DNA from: JALYGY01 sp963800975
GTDB taxonomy: Bacteria > Actinomycetota > Rubrobacteria > Rubrobacterales > Rubrobacteraceae
Length of the DNA: 64,000 nt
Direction of reading: 5' to 3'
Assembly (NCBI GenBank): GCA_963800975.1
Contig: CAWDDB010000021.1
Span: 124,001-188,000, forward strand
This document shows positions 51,473 to 60,362 of the stretch, piece after piece. Numbering within the stretch: the stretch's first letter is position 1; each line of letters begins with the position of its first letter. The notes under the pieces are model-generated. The model did not search any database. It was not told where the DNA came from and saw only the letters and a list, made by a program, of their open reading frames with translations. The translations under genes and the position numbers were made by a program.

Positions 51473-52993
51473 GTGTCGTTGTCCGAGACGAGGCCGCCCG
51501 AGACCAGCGCCCCGATTGTTCGGTTTCTGGACGTCTCCAAGGAGTTCCCAGGGGTTCTCGCGGTGGACGGCGTGGACCTGGACATCATGCCGGGCGAGGT
51601 CCACGTGGTTGCCGGGGAGAACGGGGCCGGCAAGTCCACCCTCATGAAGCTCCTCTCGCAGGTAGAGAGGCCAACCCGGGGGCGGATCGAGCTCTCCGGT
51701 GAGCCGGTCGAGTTTCACGGGCCTGGCCACGCCCAGCACCTCGGCGTGGCCATGGTCTACCAGGAGTTCGCGCTTGCCCCCGACCTCTCCGTGGCGGAGA
51801 ACCTGTACCTCGGCAGGGAGCCGGGACGGCTCGGGTTCGTCGACCGGGGCAAGGAGAGGGAGAAGGCGGGAGCGCTCCTCGGGCGCGTCGGGCTCGAGGT
51901 TAGCCCGACGCGCCTCGTGATGGGCCTCACCGTCGCGGAGATGCAGCGGGTCGAGATAGCCAAGGCCCTCGCCATCGACGCGAAGGTCGTCATCATGGAC
52001 GAGCCCACGGCGACGCTGGCCGAGAAGGAGATAGACGAGCTCTTCGGGGTCATCGAGAGCCTCACGAGCGAGGGAATCGCCATCCTCTACATCTCGCACC
52101 GCCTCGACGAGATCTTCCGCGTGGCCGACCGCGTCACCGTCATGCGCGACGGGAAGATAGTCGAGACCCTCCCCGTCTCCGAGCTGGACGAGGACAGGCT
52201 GGTCCGCCTCATGGTGGGGCGCGAGATCGGCAACCTCTACCCCAAGCCGGAGACGGAGATAGGCGACGTGCTGCTGCGGGCCACCGGCATAAGCCGCGGC
52301 CAGAAGCTCAAAGACTGCTCCTTCGAGCTGCGCTCGGGCGAGATCCTGGGATTCGCCGGCCTCGTCGGGGCGGGCCGCACGGAGCTCGCCCGGGCCGTCT
52401 TCGGCGCCGACCGGGTAGACGGCGGCACGGTCGAGCTCGAGGGGCGCGAGCTGAGGGCTAGGAAGCCTCAGGACGCCATCGACGTGGGCATCGGCTACCT
52501 CACCGAGGACCGCAAGGGCGAGGGGCTCGCGCTGCAGCTCGGGATAGACCAGAACATAACGCTCGCCAACCTGCCCATGGTCGCGGGCTTTATCAACCTG
52601 GGGGAGGAGCGGGACATAGCGCGCCGCTGGAAGGACGAGCTCGACATCCGGACACCGTCCATCAGGCGCAGGGTGCAGCTGCTCTCGGGCGGCAACCAGC
52701 AGAAGGTCGTGGTGGCGCGCTGGCTCGAGACGAACGCCAGAGTGCTCTTCTTCGACGAGCCGGCGCGTGGGATAGACGTCGGGGCCAAGGCGGAGATGTT
52801 CGGCCTGATCGGCGACCTGGCAAAGGAAGGAAGGGGCATCGTGCTCATCTCCTCCTACTTGCCTGAGCTGTTGAACATGTGCGACCGCATACTGGTCATG
52901 CACGAAGGGGAGGTGGCGGGTGTGATCGAGCGCGAGGAGTTCTCGGAGGAGCGGGTGATGGCGCTTGCCGCCGGACTGGAGGAGGCCTCATGA
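51473..52993 (+). CDS. Sugar ABC transporter ATPase with two ABC domains (RbsA/MglA-like)
   Basis: 506 residues. Domain 1: Walker A GENGAGKST near 49-57, a degenerate signature LTVAEMQRVEIAKAL, Walker B VVIMDEPTATL. Domain 2: a degenerate Walker A GLVGAGRTELARA, an intact signature LSGGNQQKVVVARWL and Walker B VLFFDEPARGIDVG. This pattern is the usual one for CUT2 (ribose/galactose-type) importers. GTG start with GGAGGGTAGG. The permease gene overlaps its stop (ATGA). Confidence 0.93.
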   Translation: MSLSETRPPETSAPIVRFLDVSKEFPGVLAVDGVDLDIMPGEVHVVAGENGAGKSTLMKLLSQVERPTRGRIELSGEPVEFHGPGHAQHLGVAMVYQEFALAPDLSVAENLYLGREPGRLGFVDRGKEREKAGALLGRVGLEVSPTRLVMGLTVAEMQRVEIAKALAIDAKVVIMDEPTATLAEKEIDELFGVIESLTSEGIAILYISHRLDEIFRVADRVTVMRDGKIVETLPVSELDEDRLVRLMVGREIGNLYPKPETEIGDVLLRATGISRGQKLKDCSFELRSGEILGFAGLVGAGRTELARAVFGADRVDGGTVELEGRELRARKPQDAIDVGIGYLTEDRKGEGLALQLGIDQNITLANLPMVAGFINLGEERDIARRWKDELDIRTPSIRRRVQLLSGGNQQKVVVARWLETNARVLFFDEPARGIDVGAKAEMFGLIGDLAKEGRGIVLISSYLPELLNMCDRILVMHEGEVAGVIEREEFSEERVMALAAGLEEAS

Positions 52994-53988
52994 CGGAATC
53001 GACGGGGACCGGGGAACGCGGCGGGACTGCGCTGCGCAGGAGGCTCTCGGAGTTCGTCTCCCAGCTCGCCGCCGCCGGCGCCCTGATAGTGGTCTTCGTC
53101 TTCCTCTCCTTCGCCTCGCCAGTCTTCCTCACGGCCGACAACCTCTTCAACATCGGCTCCCAGACCGCCGTCACGGCCGTCTTAGCCATCGGGATGACGC
53201 TGGTGATCATCACCGCCGGGATAGACCTCTCCGTGGGCTCGGTGGCCGCGCTCTCCGGGGTCCTCGGCGTGATGATGATGGCCCAGGCCGGGCTTCCCGT
53301 GCCTCTGGCCATTTTTGGCGGCACTCTGGTCGGCGCCATCTGCGGGCTCGTCAACGGGCTCCTCATCTCGGTCGCGGGCCTCAACCCGTTCATAGCCACC
53401 CTGGGCATGCTCACGGTCGCCAGGGGCCTGACCTTCATCTTCACCAACGCGGTGGCCGTCTTCGGCGCGCCCAACTCCTTCAGGCTTCTCGGGCAGGGGG
53501 TCATCGGGCCGGTGCCAATTCCGATCCTCGTGATCGTGCTTGTAGCCGTCGCCGGGTACGTAGTACTCTCGCGCACCCGCCTCGGGCGCTACGCTTACGC
53601 GATGGGCTCGAATCTCGAAGCGGCCCGGCTCTCGGGGATACCTGTCCGGCGCTACCTGACGAGCGTCTACGTTATCTCTGGTGCCCTGGCCGGCTTCGGC
53701 GGCATGATAGCCGCCTCGCGGGTCAACTCGGGGCAGCCGAACTTCGGCCTGGGTTTGGAGCTCGACGTGATCGCGGCCGCGGTCATCGGCGGGGCGAGCC
53801 TCTTCGGCGGGCAGGGTACGGTGGTCGGGACCCTGATCGGGGCCTTCCTCATAGCCCTGATCCGTACCGGGGCTGTGCTCCTCGACATAAACACCTTCTA
53901 CCAGCAGGTGATCATTGGCGTCGTTATCTGGCTCGCCGTCTTCTGGGACCAGTACCGCCGCCGCAGGCTGGCGACGGCCTCGGATTAG
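52990..53988 (+). CDS. Sugar ABC transporter permease (RbsC-like, CUT2)
   Basis: 332 residues with about ten membrane helices and the family segments AVTAVLAIGMTLVIITAGIDLSVG near residues 56-79, NPFIATLGMLTVARGL, GSNLEAARLSGIPVRRY (the ATPase-coupling EAA-like loop) and VIGGASLFGGQGTVVGTLIG. It forms the membrane channel with the upstream ATPase. The start ATG overlaps the ATPase stop. Confidence 0.93.
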   Translation: MTESTGTGERGGTALRRRLSEFVSQLAAAGALIVVFVFLSFASPVFLTADNLFNIGSQTAVTAVLAIGMTLVIITAGIDLSVGSVAALSGVLGVMMMAQAGLPVPLAIFGGTLVGAICGLVNGLLISVAGLNPFIATLGMLTVARGLTFIFTNAVAVFGAPNSFRLLGQGVIGPVPIPILVIVLVAVAGYVVLSRTRLGRYAYAMGSNLEAARLSGIPVRRYLTSVYVISGALAGFGGMIAASRVNSGQPNFGLGLELDVIAAAVIGGASLFGGQGTVVGTLIGAFLIALIRTGAVLLDINTFYQQVIIGVVIWLAVFWDQYRRRRLATASD

Positions 53989-54004
53989 AGAGAAGGAGGA
54001 AAGG

Positions 54005-55036
54005 ATGCGTAAGAGATTCGTTGTGGCCGTTCTCCTGGCCGCCTGCCTCGCCCTGACGGCCTGCAGCGCGCAGGTCAGGGAGTCGGGCGGCGGGGGAGAG
54101 AGCCAGGGAGGCGGCAGTGGTGAGGGGAAGGATGCTCCCGTCCAGCTCGCCGTGGTACCCAAGGCGGTCGGCTTCGACTTCTGGGAGCAGGTGCGCCTGG
54201 GCGCCGAGTGCGCCGCCCAGAGGGCGTCTGGCCAGGTGGACATCCAGTGGGACGGCGTAACCGCCGAGACCGACGTCAACGGCCAGGTGAACCTGCTCCA
54301 GAACTTCGTAACCCAGGGCGTCGATGGCCTCGTCTACGCGGCGACCGACGCCAAGGTCCTCTCCAAGGTCACCCAGTCGGCCAAGCAGCAGGGCGTGACC
54401 GTGGTCAACATCGACTCCGGCACCGACCCACAGCCCTCCGACGTCCCCGTCTTCGCCACGGACAACGTCGCCGCCGCCGAGAAGGTCCCGGACCTGATCG
54501 CCGAGGAGCTTGGCGAAGAGGGCGGGGAGGTCGCCTTCATACCGTTCCAGCAGGGTACCCTCACCAACGAGCAGCGCGAGGAAGGGTTCAAAAAGGGCCT
54601 GAAGCAGCACCCCGAGCTCGAGCTCGTCGCCGAGCAGTCGAGCCAGAGCGACTACAACAGGGCCCTGCAGGTCACCGAGGACATCCTGACGGCCAACCCC
54701 AACCTCGACGCGATCTTCGCCGCCAACGAGCCGGGCGTGCTCGGCGCGGCCGAGGCGGTGCGCCAGGCCGGCAAGGGCGGCGACGTGGTCATCGTCGGCT
54801 GGGACGCCTCCTCCGAAGAGGTCCAGGGCGTTCGCGACGGCGTGATCAGCGCCCTCGTCGTCCAGAACCCATTCAGGATGGGCTACGACGGCACCAACGC
54901 CGCGGTGGACATCATCCGCGAAGGCGCCAAGGTGAAGAGCGAGGACACAGGCTCGACCATCGTTACGAGCGACAACCTCGAAGACCCGGAGGTCCAGTCC
55001 GTACTCAACCCGACCTGCGAAGACCCTCCTGTGTAG
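54005..55036 (+). CDS. Sugar ABC transporter substrate-binding lipoprotein (RbsB-like)
   Basis: ATG 54005 has a strong AGAAGGAGG site. The 343-residue protein has a lipoprotein signal with lipobox LTAC at about residue 20, a Gly/Ser/Glu linker, then a Peripla_BP_4 domain: LAVVPKAVGFDFWEQV, VDGLVYAATDAK, VVNIDSGTD, FATDNVAAAEKV and VIVGWDASSEEV. These are the ribose/galactose/rhamnose binding family. It delivers sugar to the upstream permease. Unusually it is the last gene of the operon, after the ATPase and permease. Confidence 0.92.
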   Translation: MRKRFVVAVLLAACLALTACSAQVRESGGGGESQGGGSGEGKDAPVQLAVVPKAVGFDFWEQVRLGAECAAQRASGQVDIQWDGVTAETDVNGQVNLLQNFVTQGVDGLVYAATDAKVLSKVTQSAKQQGVTVVNIDSGTDPQPSDVPVFATDNVAAAEKVPDLIAEELGEEGGEVAFIPFQQGTLTNEQREEGFKKGLKQHPELELVAEQSSQSDYNRALQVTEDILTANPNLDAIFAANEPGVLGAAEAVRQAGKGGDVVIVGWDASSEEVQGVRDGVISALVVQNPFRMGYDGTNAAVDIIREGAKVKSEDTGSTIVTSDNLEDPEVQSVLNPTCEDPPV

Positions 55037-55069
55037 GGTCGAAACCGGTCGATGACCTCGACGCCCGTA

Positions 55070-55161
55070 GCGTCCGGGAGTCTGGGAGGTAGGGAGTCGG
55101 GAGAAATAAACCCTACTCCCGAAGCGAGCCTTCAGGCGAGCGCCTACCTACTCCCGGACGC
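55070..55161. terminator. Large nested inverted repeat between convergent genes
   Basis: Outer arms GCGTCCGGGAGT (55070-55081) and ACTCCCGGACGC (55150-55161) match perfectly. Next inside are AGGTAGG (55087-55093) and CCTACCT (55143-55149), then TCGGGAG and CTCCCGA around AAATAAACCCTA. It separates the sugar transporter operon from the LarA-like gene and could end transcription both ways. Confidence 0.6.
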
Positions 55162-55194
55162 ACGGACTAAGTACCTTAAATCAGGTCGGGTATC

Positions 55195-56475
55195 TCAGAG
55201 CAGCGAGCCGACCTCGTCGAAGCGCATGGGCCGCGGCTGCTCGACGACGCGCAGGTCGTCGTTCCCTTCCACCTCGTCCAGAAGGGCCTCGGAGACCAAC
55301 AGTTGGCGCAGCGCGAGGGTGTTCTTTATGCGCGCGAGGCGGACATTGTCCGGGTCGATACCGGCGCACATGATAATGGCGGCGGCGATCGCCATGCGGT
55401 CGTCCGGCATGATCATCGGCGTCTTCGCGGCGTAGGGGGTGGTGGAGGTGAGGGCGTTCATGTAGGTCGGGGACCGGTCCATGTTGCCGGCGAGGCGCTC
55501 GGTAACCACGTCGGCGGCTCCGAGGCCCGTGGCGTTGCCGTCCGTCTCCTCCGTGAGGCCAAGGAACACCATACGCTCGACGTGCGGGACGTCGTCCCCG
55601 CCGTAGGGGGTGGCGAAGCGGCCCGTGACGTTCGGGTCGGCGCCGTCGCCCGAGATGTTCTTCCCGATCTCGTCCACCACGAGCACGTCCATCTCCCCGA
55701 ACGGGAGCCGGAGCAGGTTGCGCTTCGCCTCCTCGAGCAGCGGCGCCTCGGCCTCCTCGAACCGATCGGCGGGGATGGCGGCGATCTTGCAGGGCTCCTC
55801 GTCGGCGTTCTCGACGACGGCGAGGCCGAAGGTGAAATTGCCGGTCTCTACCATGACCCTCGCGACCTCGGGGATGGTGCGGTGGATCTCACCCCACCCG
55901 GCCGAGTGGACCACGTGCGCGCCTTTTTGCTTGCCCAGCCCGATGGCGAGCATCTTCGTCGGCCCGCTCTCGACCACGCCCCTGAACGCGGTGTGCGGCT
56001 TGACCCGGTTGATCACCACGATCGCGTCGGCCTCGTGGGCGTTCTTGTCCACGTATACGGGGACGCCGGAAGGCGTCTCCCCGACGAGTACGGTCTCCAT
56101 CGTCGCCCGGATCGGACACCCAACGGTCTCCTCGCTGACCCCGAGGTGTCTCAGGACCTCGGCCTGGCCCTCGGCGTTCGACGCCCCGTGGCTGCCCATC
56201 GCCGGCACGACGAACGGCTCGGCCCCCGATTCCTTTAGCGCCTCGACCAGGGCCGCCGCCACCTCGTCGATGCGCGCCACGCCGCGGCTGCCGACCCCCA
56301 CGGCCACCGACCCGGTCGGGAGCTCCACCTCGCGCAGCGCCTCGCGCACGGCTCCCCTGATGTCCCCGAGCTCCGGCGGCGTGCTCGAGACCTGCTCCAC
56401 GAGCGCCACCCGCGGCAGCTCGACCACCCGCAGCAGCTCCTCTATCTCTTCAAAGACCGGTTTCTCCGTCTGCAT
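55195..56475 (-). CDS. LarA-like protein (DUF2088 / lactate racemase N-terminal domain)
   Basis: The 426-residue protein has the LarA N-terminal fold: VAVGVGSRGVARIDEVAAAL, PFVVPAMGSHGASNAEGQ near residues 91-108, and VVINRVKPHTAFRGVVESG followed by PTKMLAIGLG near 150-180, where LarA has its catalytic His and pincer-binding Lys. The C-terminal half departs from classical LarA. It may racemise or epimerise a 2-hydroxyacid using the nickel pincer cofactor. LarB, which starts that cofactor, is encoded at 22.6-23.4 kb. It is divergent from the lut operon. Confidence 0.82.
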   Translation of the reverse strand: MQTEKPVFEEIEELLRVVELPRVALVEQVSSTPPELGDIRGAVREALREVELPTGSVAVGVGSRGVARIDEVAAALVEALKESGAEPFVVPAMGSHGASNAEGQAEVLRHLGVSEETVGCPIRATMETVLVGETPSGVPVYVDKNAHEADAIVVINRVKPHTAFRGVVESGPTKMLAIGLGKQKGAHVVHSAGWGEIHRTIPEVARVMVETGNFTFGLAVVENADEEPCKIAAIPADRFEEAEAPLLEEAKRNLLRLPFGEMDVLVVDEIGKNISGDGADPNVTGRFATPYGGDDVPHVERMVFLGLTEETDGNATGLGAADVVTERLAGNMDRSPTYMNALTSTTPYAAKTPMIMPDDRMAIAAAIIMCAGIDPDNVRLARIKNTLALRQLLVSEALLDEVEGNDDLRVVEQPRPMRFDEVGSLL

Positions 56476-56565
56476 GCCTCCACCCCCGAAAAGAGTGCCC
56501 TTCGGTCCATTCTAACAACCCGTCCGGGCTGGCCGCGAGGGCTAGGGCCCCTGACCGCCACCGGT

Positions 56566-56574
56566 TGCTATACT
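56566..56574 (+). promoter_or_regulatory. Extended -10 promoter of the lut operon
   Basis: TGCTATACT: a TGn extension and TATACT. The start would be near 56581 and the GTG of lutA is at 56616, with an AGGAGCAAGGGGG site between. Confidence 0.5.
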
Positions 56575-56615
56575 GGCCCGCGGTGATCTGCTAGGAGCAA
56601 GGGGGCATTCGACCG

Positions 56616-57392
56616 GTGAGGGTGGCACTTTTCGTACCCTGCTACGTGGACCTGATCAACCCCGAGGTCGGCGTGAGCGTGGTGCGCGTTCTGAGGAGGC
56701 TCGGCGTCGAGGTCGAATACCCGAAGGGCCAGACGTGCTGCGGCCAGCCGGCCTTCAACTCGGGCTTTTTCGACGAGGCCCGGGGCGTGGCCCGCCACTT
56801 CCTCGAGGTGTTCGAGCGGGAACGCTGGGACTACGTCGTGTGTCCTTCCGGCTCGTGCACCACGATGGTCTCCCACTACTACCCTGTTATCTTCAAAGAG
56901 CTTCTCGAGGAACGGCGACGTTCGGAGGCTCTTGGGGCTCGCGTGAGGGAGTTCTCGGACTTCCTGGTGAACGTGCTGGGGGTTCGGGACCTCGGGGCCC
57001 GTTACGAGGGGAGAGCGGTCTTCCACACGGGCTGCCACCAGCGGCGCGAGCTCGGAAAGCTCGAGGAACCCGTCGAACTGCTCAGGAACGTCGAGGGCCT
57101 CGAGCTCCTCGGGTGGAGGAACGAGGAGCTGTGTTGCGGGTTCGGGGGGACCTTCTCGGTCAAGATGCCGGACGTGTCCGTGGCGATGGCGGACGAGAAG
57201 ATAGGGGCGCTCGAGGAGAGCGGGGCCGACACCCTGATCTCCGGCGACTCGAGCTGCCTGATGCACCTGGGAGGGCGCCTGGGGCGTACGAACCACGACA
57301 CCCGCGTGTATCACCTGGCCCAGATACTCGACTCCGGCGACGGGCCGGCTGCCGGGCCTTCGGAGACCCGAAGCGGCGGGGAAAGGGCGTAA
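56616..57392 (+). CDS. lutA: Lactate utilisation protein LutA ((Fe-S)-binding, two CCG domains)
   Basis: 258 residues. Two cysteine-rich CCG domains: FVPCYVDLINPEVG with GQTCCGQPAFNSG (first), and HTGCHQRRELG with NEELCCGFGGTFSVKMP (second). CPSGSCTTM and SGDSSCLMHLGG complete the cluster ligands. This is the LutA/YkgE family, which with LutB and LutC oxidises L-lactate to pyruvate. GTG start. In other species lutA is directly followed by lutB; here an amidase gene intervenes. Confidence 0.9.
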   Translation: MRVALFVPCYVDLINPEVGVSVVRVLRRLGVEVEYPKGQTCCGQPAFNSGFFDEARGVARHFLEVFERERWDYVVCPSGSCTTMVSHYYPVIFKELLEERRRSEALGARVREFSDFLVNVLGVRDLGARYEGRAVFHTGCHQRRELGKLEEPVELLRNVEGLELLGWRNEELCCGFGGTFSVKMPDVSVAMADEKIGALEESGADTLISGDSSCLMHLGGRLGRTNHDTRVYHLAQILDSGDGPAAGPSETRSGGERA

Positions 57393-57395
57393 GGC

Positions 57396-58892
57396 GTGTC
57401 GGAGGAGCTCTGCTATACCCCAGCGTCCGAGCTGGCGTCGAGGATCCGGCGCCGCAACCTCTCGCCGGTCGAGGCCGTCGAGGCCTTCCTCGGCCGAATA
57501 GAAGAGCGCAACGGCATCTCGAACGCCTACGTTACCGTCATTGGCGACGAGGCACGCGAGGCGGCGACTGAAGCCGAGCGCGAGGTCGTCTCGGGCGAGC
57601 TGCTCGGGCCGCTGCACGGGGTCCCCGTGGCGATAAAGGATCTCTTTGACTACAAGGCTGGGGTCAGGAACACCTTCGGCTGCAAGCCCCTGGCTGGCTA
57701 CGTGCCAAGCAAGAACGCGACGTACGTACAGCGCCTGGAGGGGGCCGGCGCGATTGTGCTAGGCAAGACCAACACGCCGGAGTTCGGCCATAAGGGCGCG
57801 ACGGACAATTTCATCTTCGGCCCCACCAGCACGCCGTTCGCTCCGGGCAAGAACGCGGGCGGCTCCTCGGGTGGGAGCGCCGCGGCCGTAGCGGCCGGCC
57901 TGTGCGCCGTGGCGCAGGGCACCGACGGGGGAGGTTCGATCCGCATCCCCGCCTCCTGCTGCGGCGTCTACGGCTTCAAAGCCTCATTCGGGCGGGTCGC
58001 TTCGGCCACCAGGCCCGACGCCTTCCTCTCCCACACGCCGTACGCCACCAGCGGTCCCTTGAGCAGGACGGTCGAGGACGCCGCCCTGATGCTGGGCGTG
58101 ATGGCTGGCCCCCACCCGCGTGACCCGCTCAGCCTCCCCGACGATGGCGTGGATTACGTCGCCGCGACCCGCCGGTCCGTCGAGGGACTGAGGGTCGCGT
58201 ACAGCCCGAACCTCGGTGTATTCCCCGTCGAGGCTCGGGTCCTCGCCGTGATCGAGGAAGCCGCACGCTCGCTCGAGGAGGCCGGGGCGCGCGTGGAAGA
58301 GGCAAACGTCGAGTTCCGGCGCGACCAGCGTGATCAGTGCGAGCTCTGGATGAGGGAGGTAGGGGTCAAGTCGGCCGAGAACGTCTCCAACCTCAAGGAC
58401 GCCGGCGTCGCGGATTTGCTCGGAGAACACCTGGAAGATCTCACGCCGGAGTTCGCCGGCCTGCTCGAGAAGGGGAACGCCATGGGGGCCGTAGAGTACC
58501 GCAAGGACGAGATCTTGCGTACCGAGGTGTTCGACGCCATCCAGGACCTCTTCGACCGCTACGACCTGCTCGTGACCCCAACCCTCGCCGTGCCCCCCTT
58601 CGACAACGCCGACGACGGGAACACGCTCGGACCCTCGGAGGTCAACGGTGAGGCGGTAGACCCGCTGCTGGGGTGGTGCCTGACGTACCCGTTCAACTTC
58701 ACCGGACACCCGGCCGCCTCGGTGCCGGCCGGGTTCACCGACGACGGCTTGCCGGTCGGCATGCAGATCGTGGGCCGGAGATTCGACGATGCGGCGGTGC
58801 TCGCCGCGAGCGCCGCCTTCGAGCGGGTCAGGCCCTGGTACGATTCGTATGACTTGCTGATGTCGGCCGCGGGTCCTGGAAAGGTCGGGTAG
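57396..58892 (+). CDS. Amidase (amidase signature family)
   Basis: 498 residues with the Ser-cisSer-Lys site: VAIKDLFDYKAG (Lys near residue 76), and AGGSSGGSAAAVAAGLCAVAQGTDGGGSIRIPASCCG near 155-190. GHPAASVPAGFTDDGLPVGMQIVG is the usual C-terminal block. It hydrolyses an amide to acid and ammonia. It starts three bases after lutA and ends two bases before lutB, so it is part of the operon. The substrate might be an amide of a hydroxy acid. Confidence 0.9.
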   Translation: MSEELCYTPASELASRIRRRNLSPVEAVEAFLGRIEERNGISNAYVTVIGDEAREAATEAEREVVSGELLGPLHGVPVAIKDLFDYKAGVRNTFGCKPLAGYVPSKNATYVQRLEGAGAIVLGKTNTPEFGHKGATDNFIFGPTSTPFAPGKNAGGSSGGSAAAVAAGLCAVAQGTDGGGSIRIPASCCGVYGFKASFGRVASATRPDAFLSHTPYATSGPLSRTVEDAALMLGVMAGPHPRDPLSLPDDGVDYVAATRRSVEGLRVAYSPNLGVFPVEARVLAVIEEAARSLEEAGARVEEANVEFRRDQRDQCELWMREVGVKSAENVSNLKDAGVADLLGEHLEDLTPEFAGLLEKGNAMGAVEYRKDEILRTEVFDAIQDLFDRYDLLVTPTLAVPPFDNADDGNTLGPSEVNGEAVDPLLGWCLTYPFNFTGHPAASVPAGFTDDGLPVGMQIVGRRFDDAAVLAASAAFERVRPWYDSYDLLMSAAGPGKVG

Positions 58893-58894
58893 CG

Positions 58895-60358
58895 ATGGAG
58901 ACGAGCAATACAGGGCGTGAGACCCGGGACCGGCGCCCGGAAGGCATCGTTAGCGAGGTCGAGGGCTTCAACGAACGCGGTCGGGAAGCGGTGAAGGATA
59001 GAGAGCTCCACGACTCGGTTGCGCTCTTCACCAACAAGGCCGTCGCCGCGCGCGACGCCGTCCTGCACGAACTCCCCGATGCACCAGAGCTGAGGGAACG
59101 AGCCTACCACATAAAGCAAGAGACCATGGCGAACCTCGACCGCTACCTGGAGCAGATGGCCGAGGCGGTCGAGGCGCGCGGCGGGCACGTCTTCTTCGCC
59201 GAGGACGGTGAGGACGCCGTAAGGTACGTCGGGGAACTGGCGCGGCGCAGGGGGGCGCGCGTCGTAACCAAGTCCAAGAGCATGGCGACCGAAGAGATAG
59301 AGCTCAACCACCGGCTGGAAGAAGGCTACGCGGACCTTGGGCTCGAGATAGTGGAGACCGACCTGGGGGAGTGGATCGCCCAGCTCGCCGGGGACACCCC
59401 GTCGCACATCGTCGGCCCGATCCTGCACATGAACCGCAGGCGCATCGTCGAGATCCTCTCGGACGCTGCGGGGGAGCAGATGCCGCCAGACGTCGAGGCT
59501 CTCGGCTCCTTCGCCCGCAAACGCCTCAGGGAGAAGTTCGTCTCGGCGGACATCGGCATCACGGGGGCGAACTTCGGGGTTGCCGAGACGGGCACGATAG
59601 CCACCGTCACCAACGAGGGAAACGCCCGCCTCGTCACCAGCGTCCCGCCGGTCCACGTGGTCGTCATGGGCATAGAGAAGCTGATCCCGCGCTTCGCGGA
59701 CCTCTCGGTCTTTATCCAGCTCCTGGCGCGCAGCAGCACCGGGCAGAAGATCAGCGTCTACACCAACTTCGTCACCGGGCCGCGGGGGCCTGGCGAGGTC
59801 GACGGGGCCGAGGAGATGCACCTGATCCTGCTCGACAATGGACGCTCGAAGCTGCTCGGTACCGAGTTCGAGGAGGCGCTCTACTGCATCCGCTGCGGCG
59901 CCTGCTTGAACGTCTGCCCGGTCTACAGGCAGACCGGAGGCCACGCCTACGGCTCGACGTACTCGGGCCCGATCGGGGCCGTCATAACCCCCTTGCTGAA
60001 GGGGACGAAAGAGGCGAAGGACCTGCCCAACGCGTCCTCCCTTTGTGGGGCTTGTTGGGAGGCGTGTCCCGTGGGCATCCCGCTGCACGATCTCCTCCTG
60101 AAGCTGCGCAACAGGCAGGTGGAGGAGGGCGTGAGGAGCAGGGGTGAGACGCTGGCGTTCAAGGGGTTCGAGAACACGATGAGGAACCCTGCCCTGTTCA
60201 GGATCTCGGGCAAGGCGGGACGCGTGGCCCAGAAACCGCTCCTCAGGGAAGGCTCCGTCCGTCCCCTTCCGGGCCCCCTGAGCGCCTGGACCGACTCCAG
60301 GGACCTGCCGCCGCTGGCCCCGAAGTCCTTCCGCGAGCTCTGGGAAGAGGGGATCTAG
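58895..60358 (+). CDS. lutB: Lactate utilisation protein LutB (iron-sulfur, LUD domain)
   Basis: 487 residues. The LUD domain has RGARVVTKSKSMATEEIELNH-type residues near 110-130 and ITGANFGVAETGTIATVTNEG near 228. Two [4Fe-4S] motifs follow: CIRCGACLNVCPVY near 330 and CGACWEACPVGIP near 385. This matches LutB/YkgF. It would accept electrons from hydroxyacid oxidation together with LutA and LutC. ATG two bases after the amidase stop. Confidence 0.92.
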   Translation: METSNTGRETRDRRPEGIVSEVEGFNERGREAVKDRELHDSVALFTNKAVAARDAVLHELPDAPELRERAYHIKQETMANLDRYLEQMAEAVEARGGHVFFAEDGEDAVRYVGELARRRGARVVTKSKSMATEEIELNHRLEEGYADLGLEIVETDLGEWIAQLAGDTPSHIVGPILHMNRRRIVEILSDAAGEQMPPDVEALGSFARKRLREKFVSADIGITGANFGVAETGTIATVTNEGNARLVTSVPPVHVVVMGIEKLIPRFADLSVFIQLLARSSTGQKISVYTNFVTGPRGPGEVDGAEEMHLILLDNGRSKLLGTEFEEALYCIRCGACLNVCPVYRQTGGHAYGSTYSGPIGAVITPLLKGTKEAKDLPNASSLCGACWEACPVGIPLHDLLLKLRNRQVEEGVRSRGETLAFKGFENTMRNPALFRISGKAGRVAQKPLLREGSVRPLPGPLSAWTDSRDLPPLAPKSFRELWEEGI

Positions 60359-60362
60359 CGCC

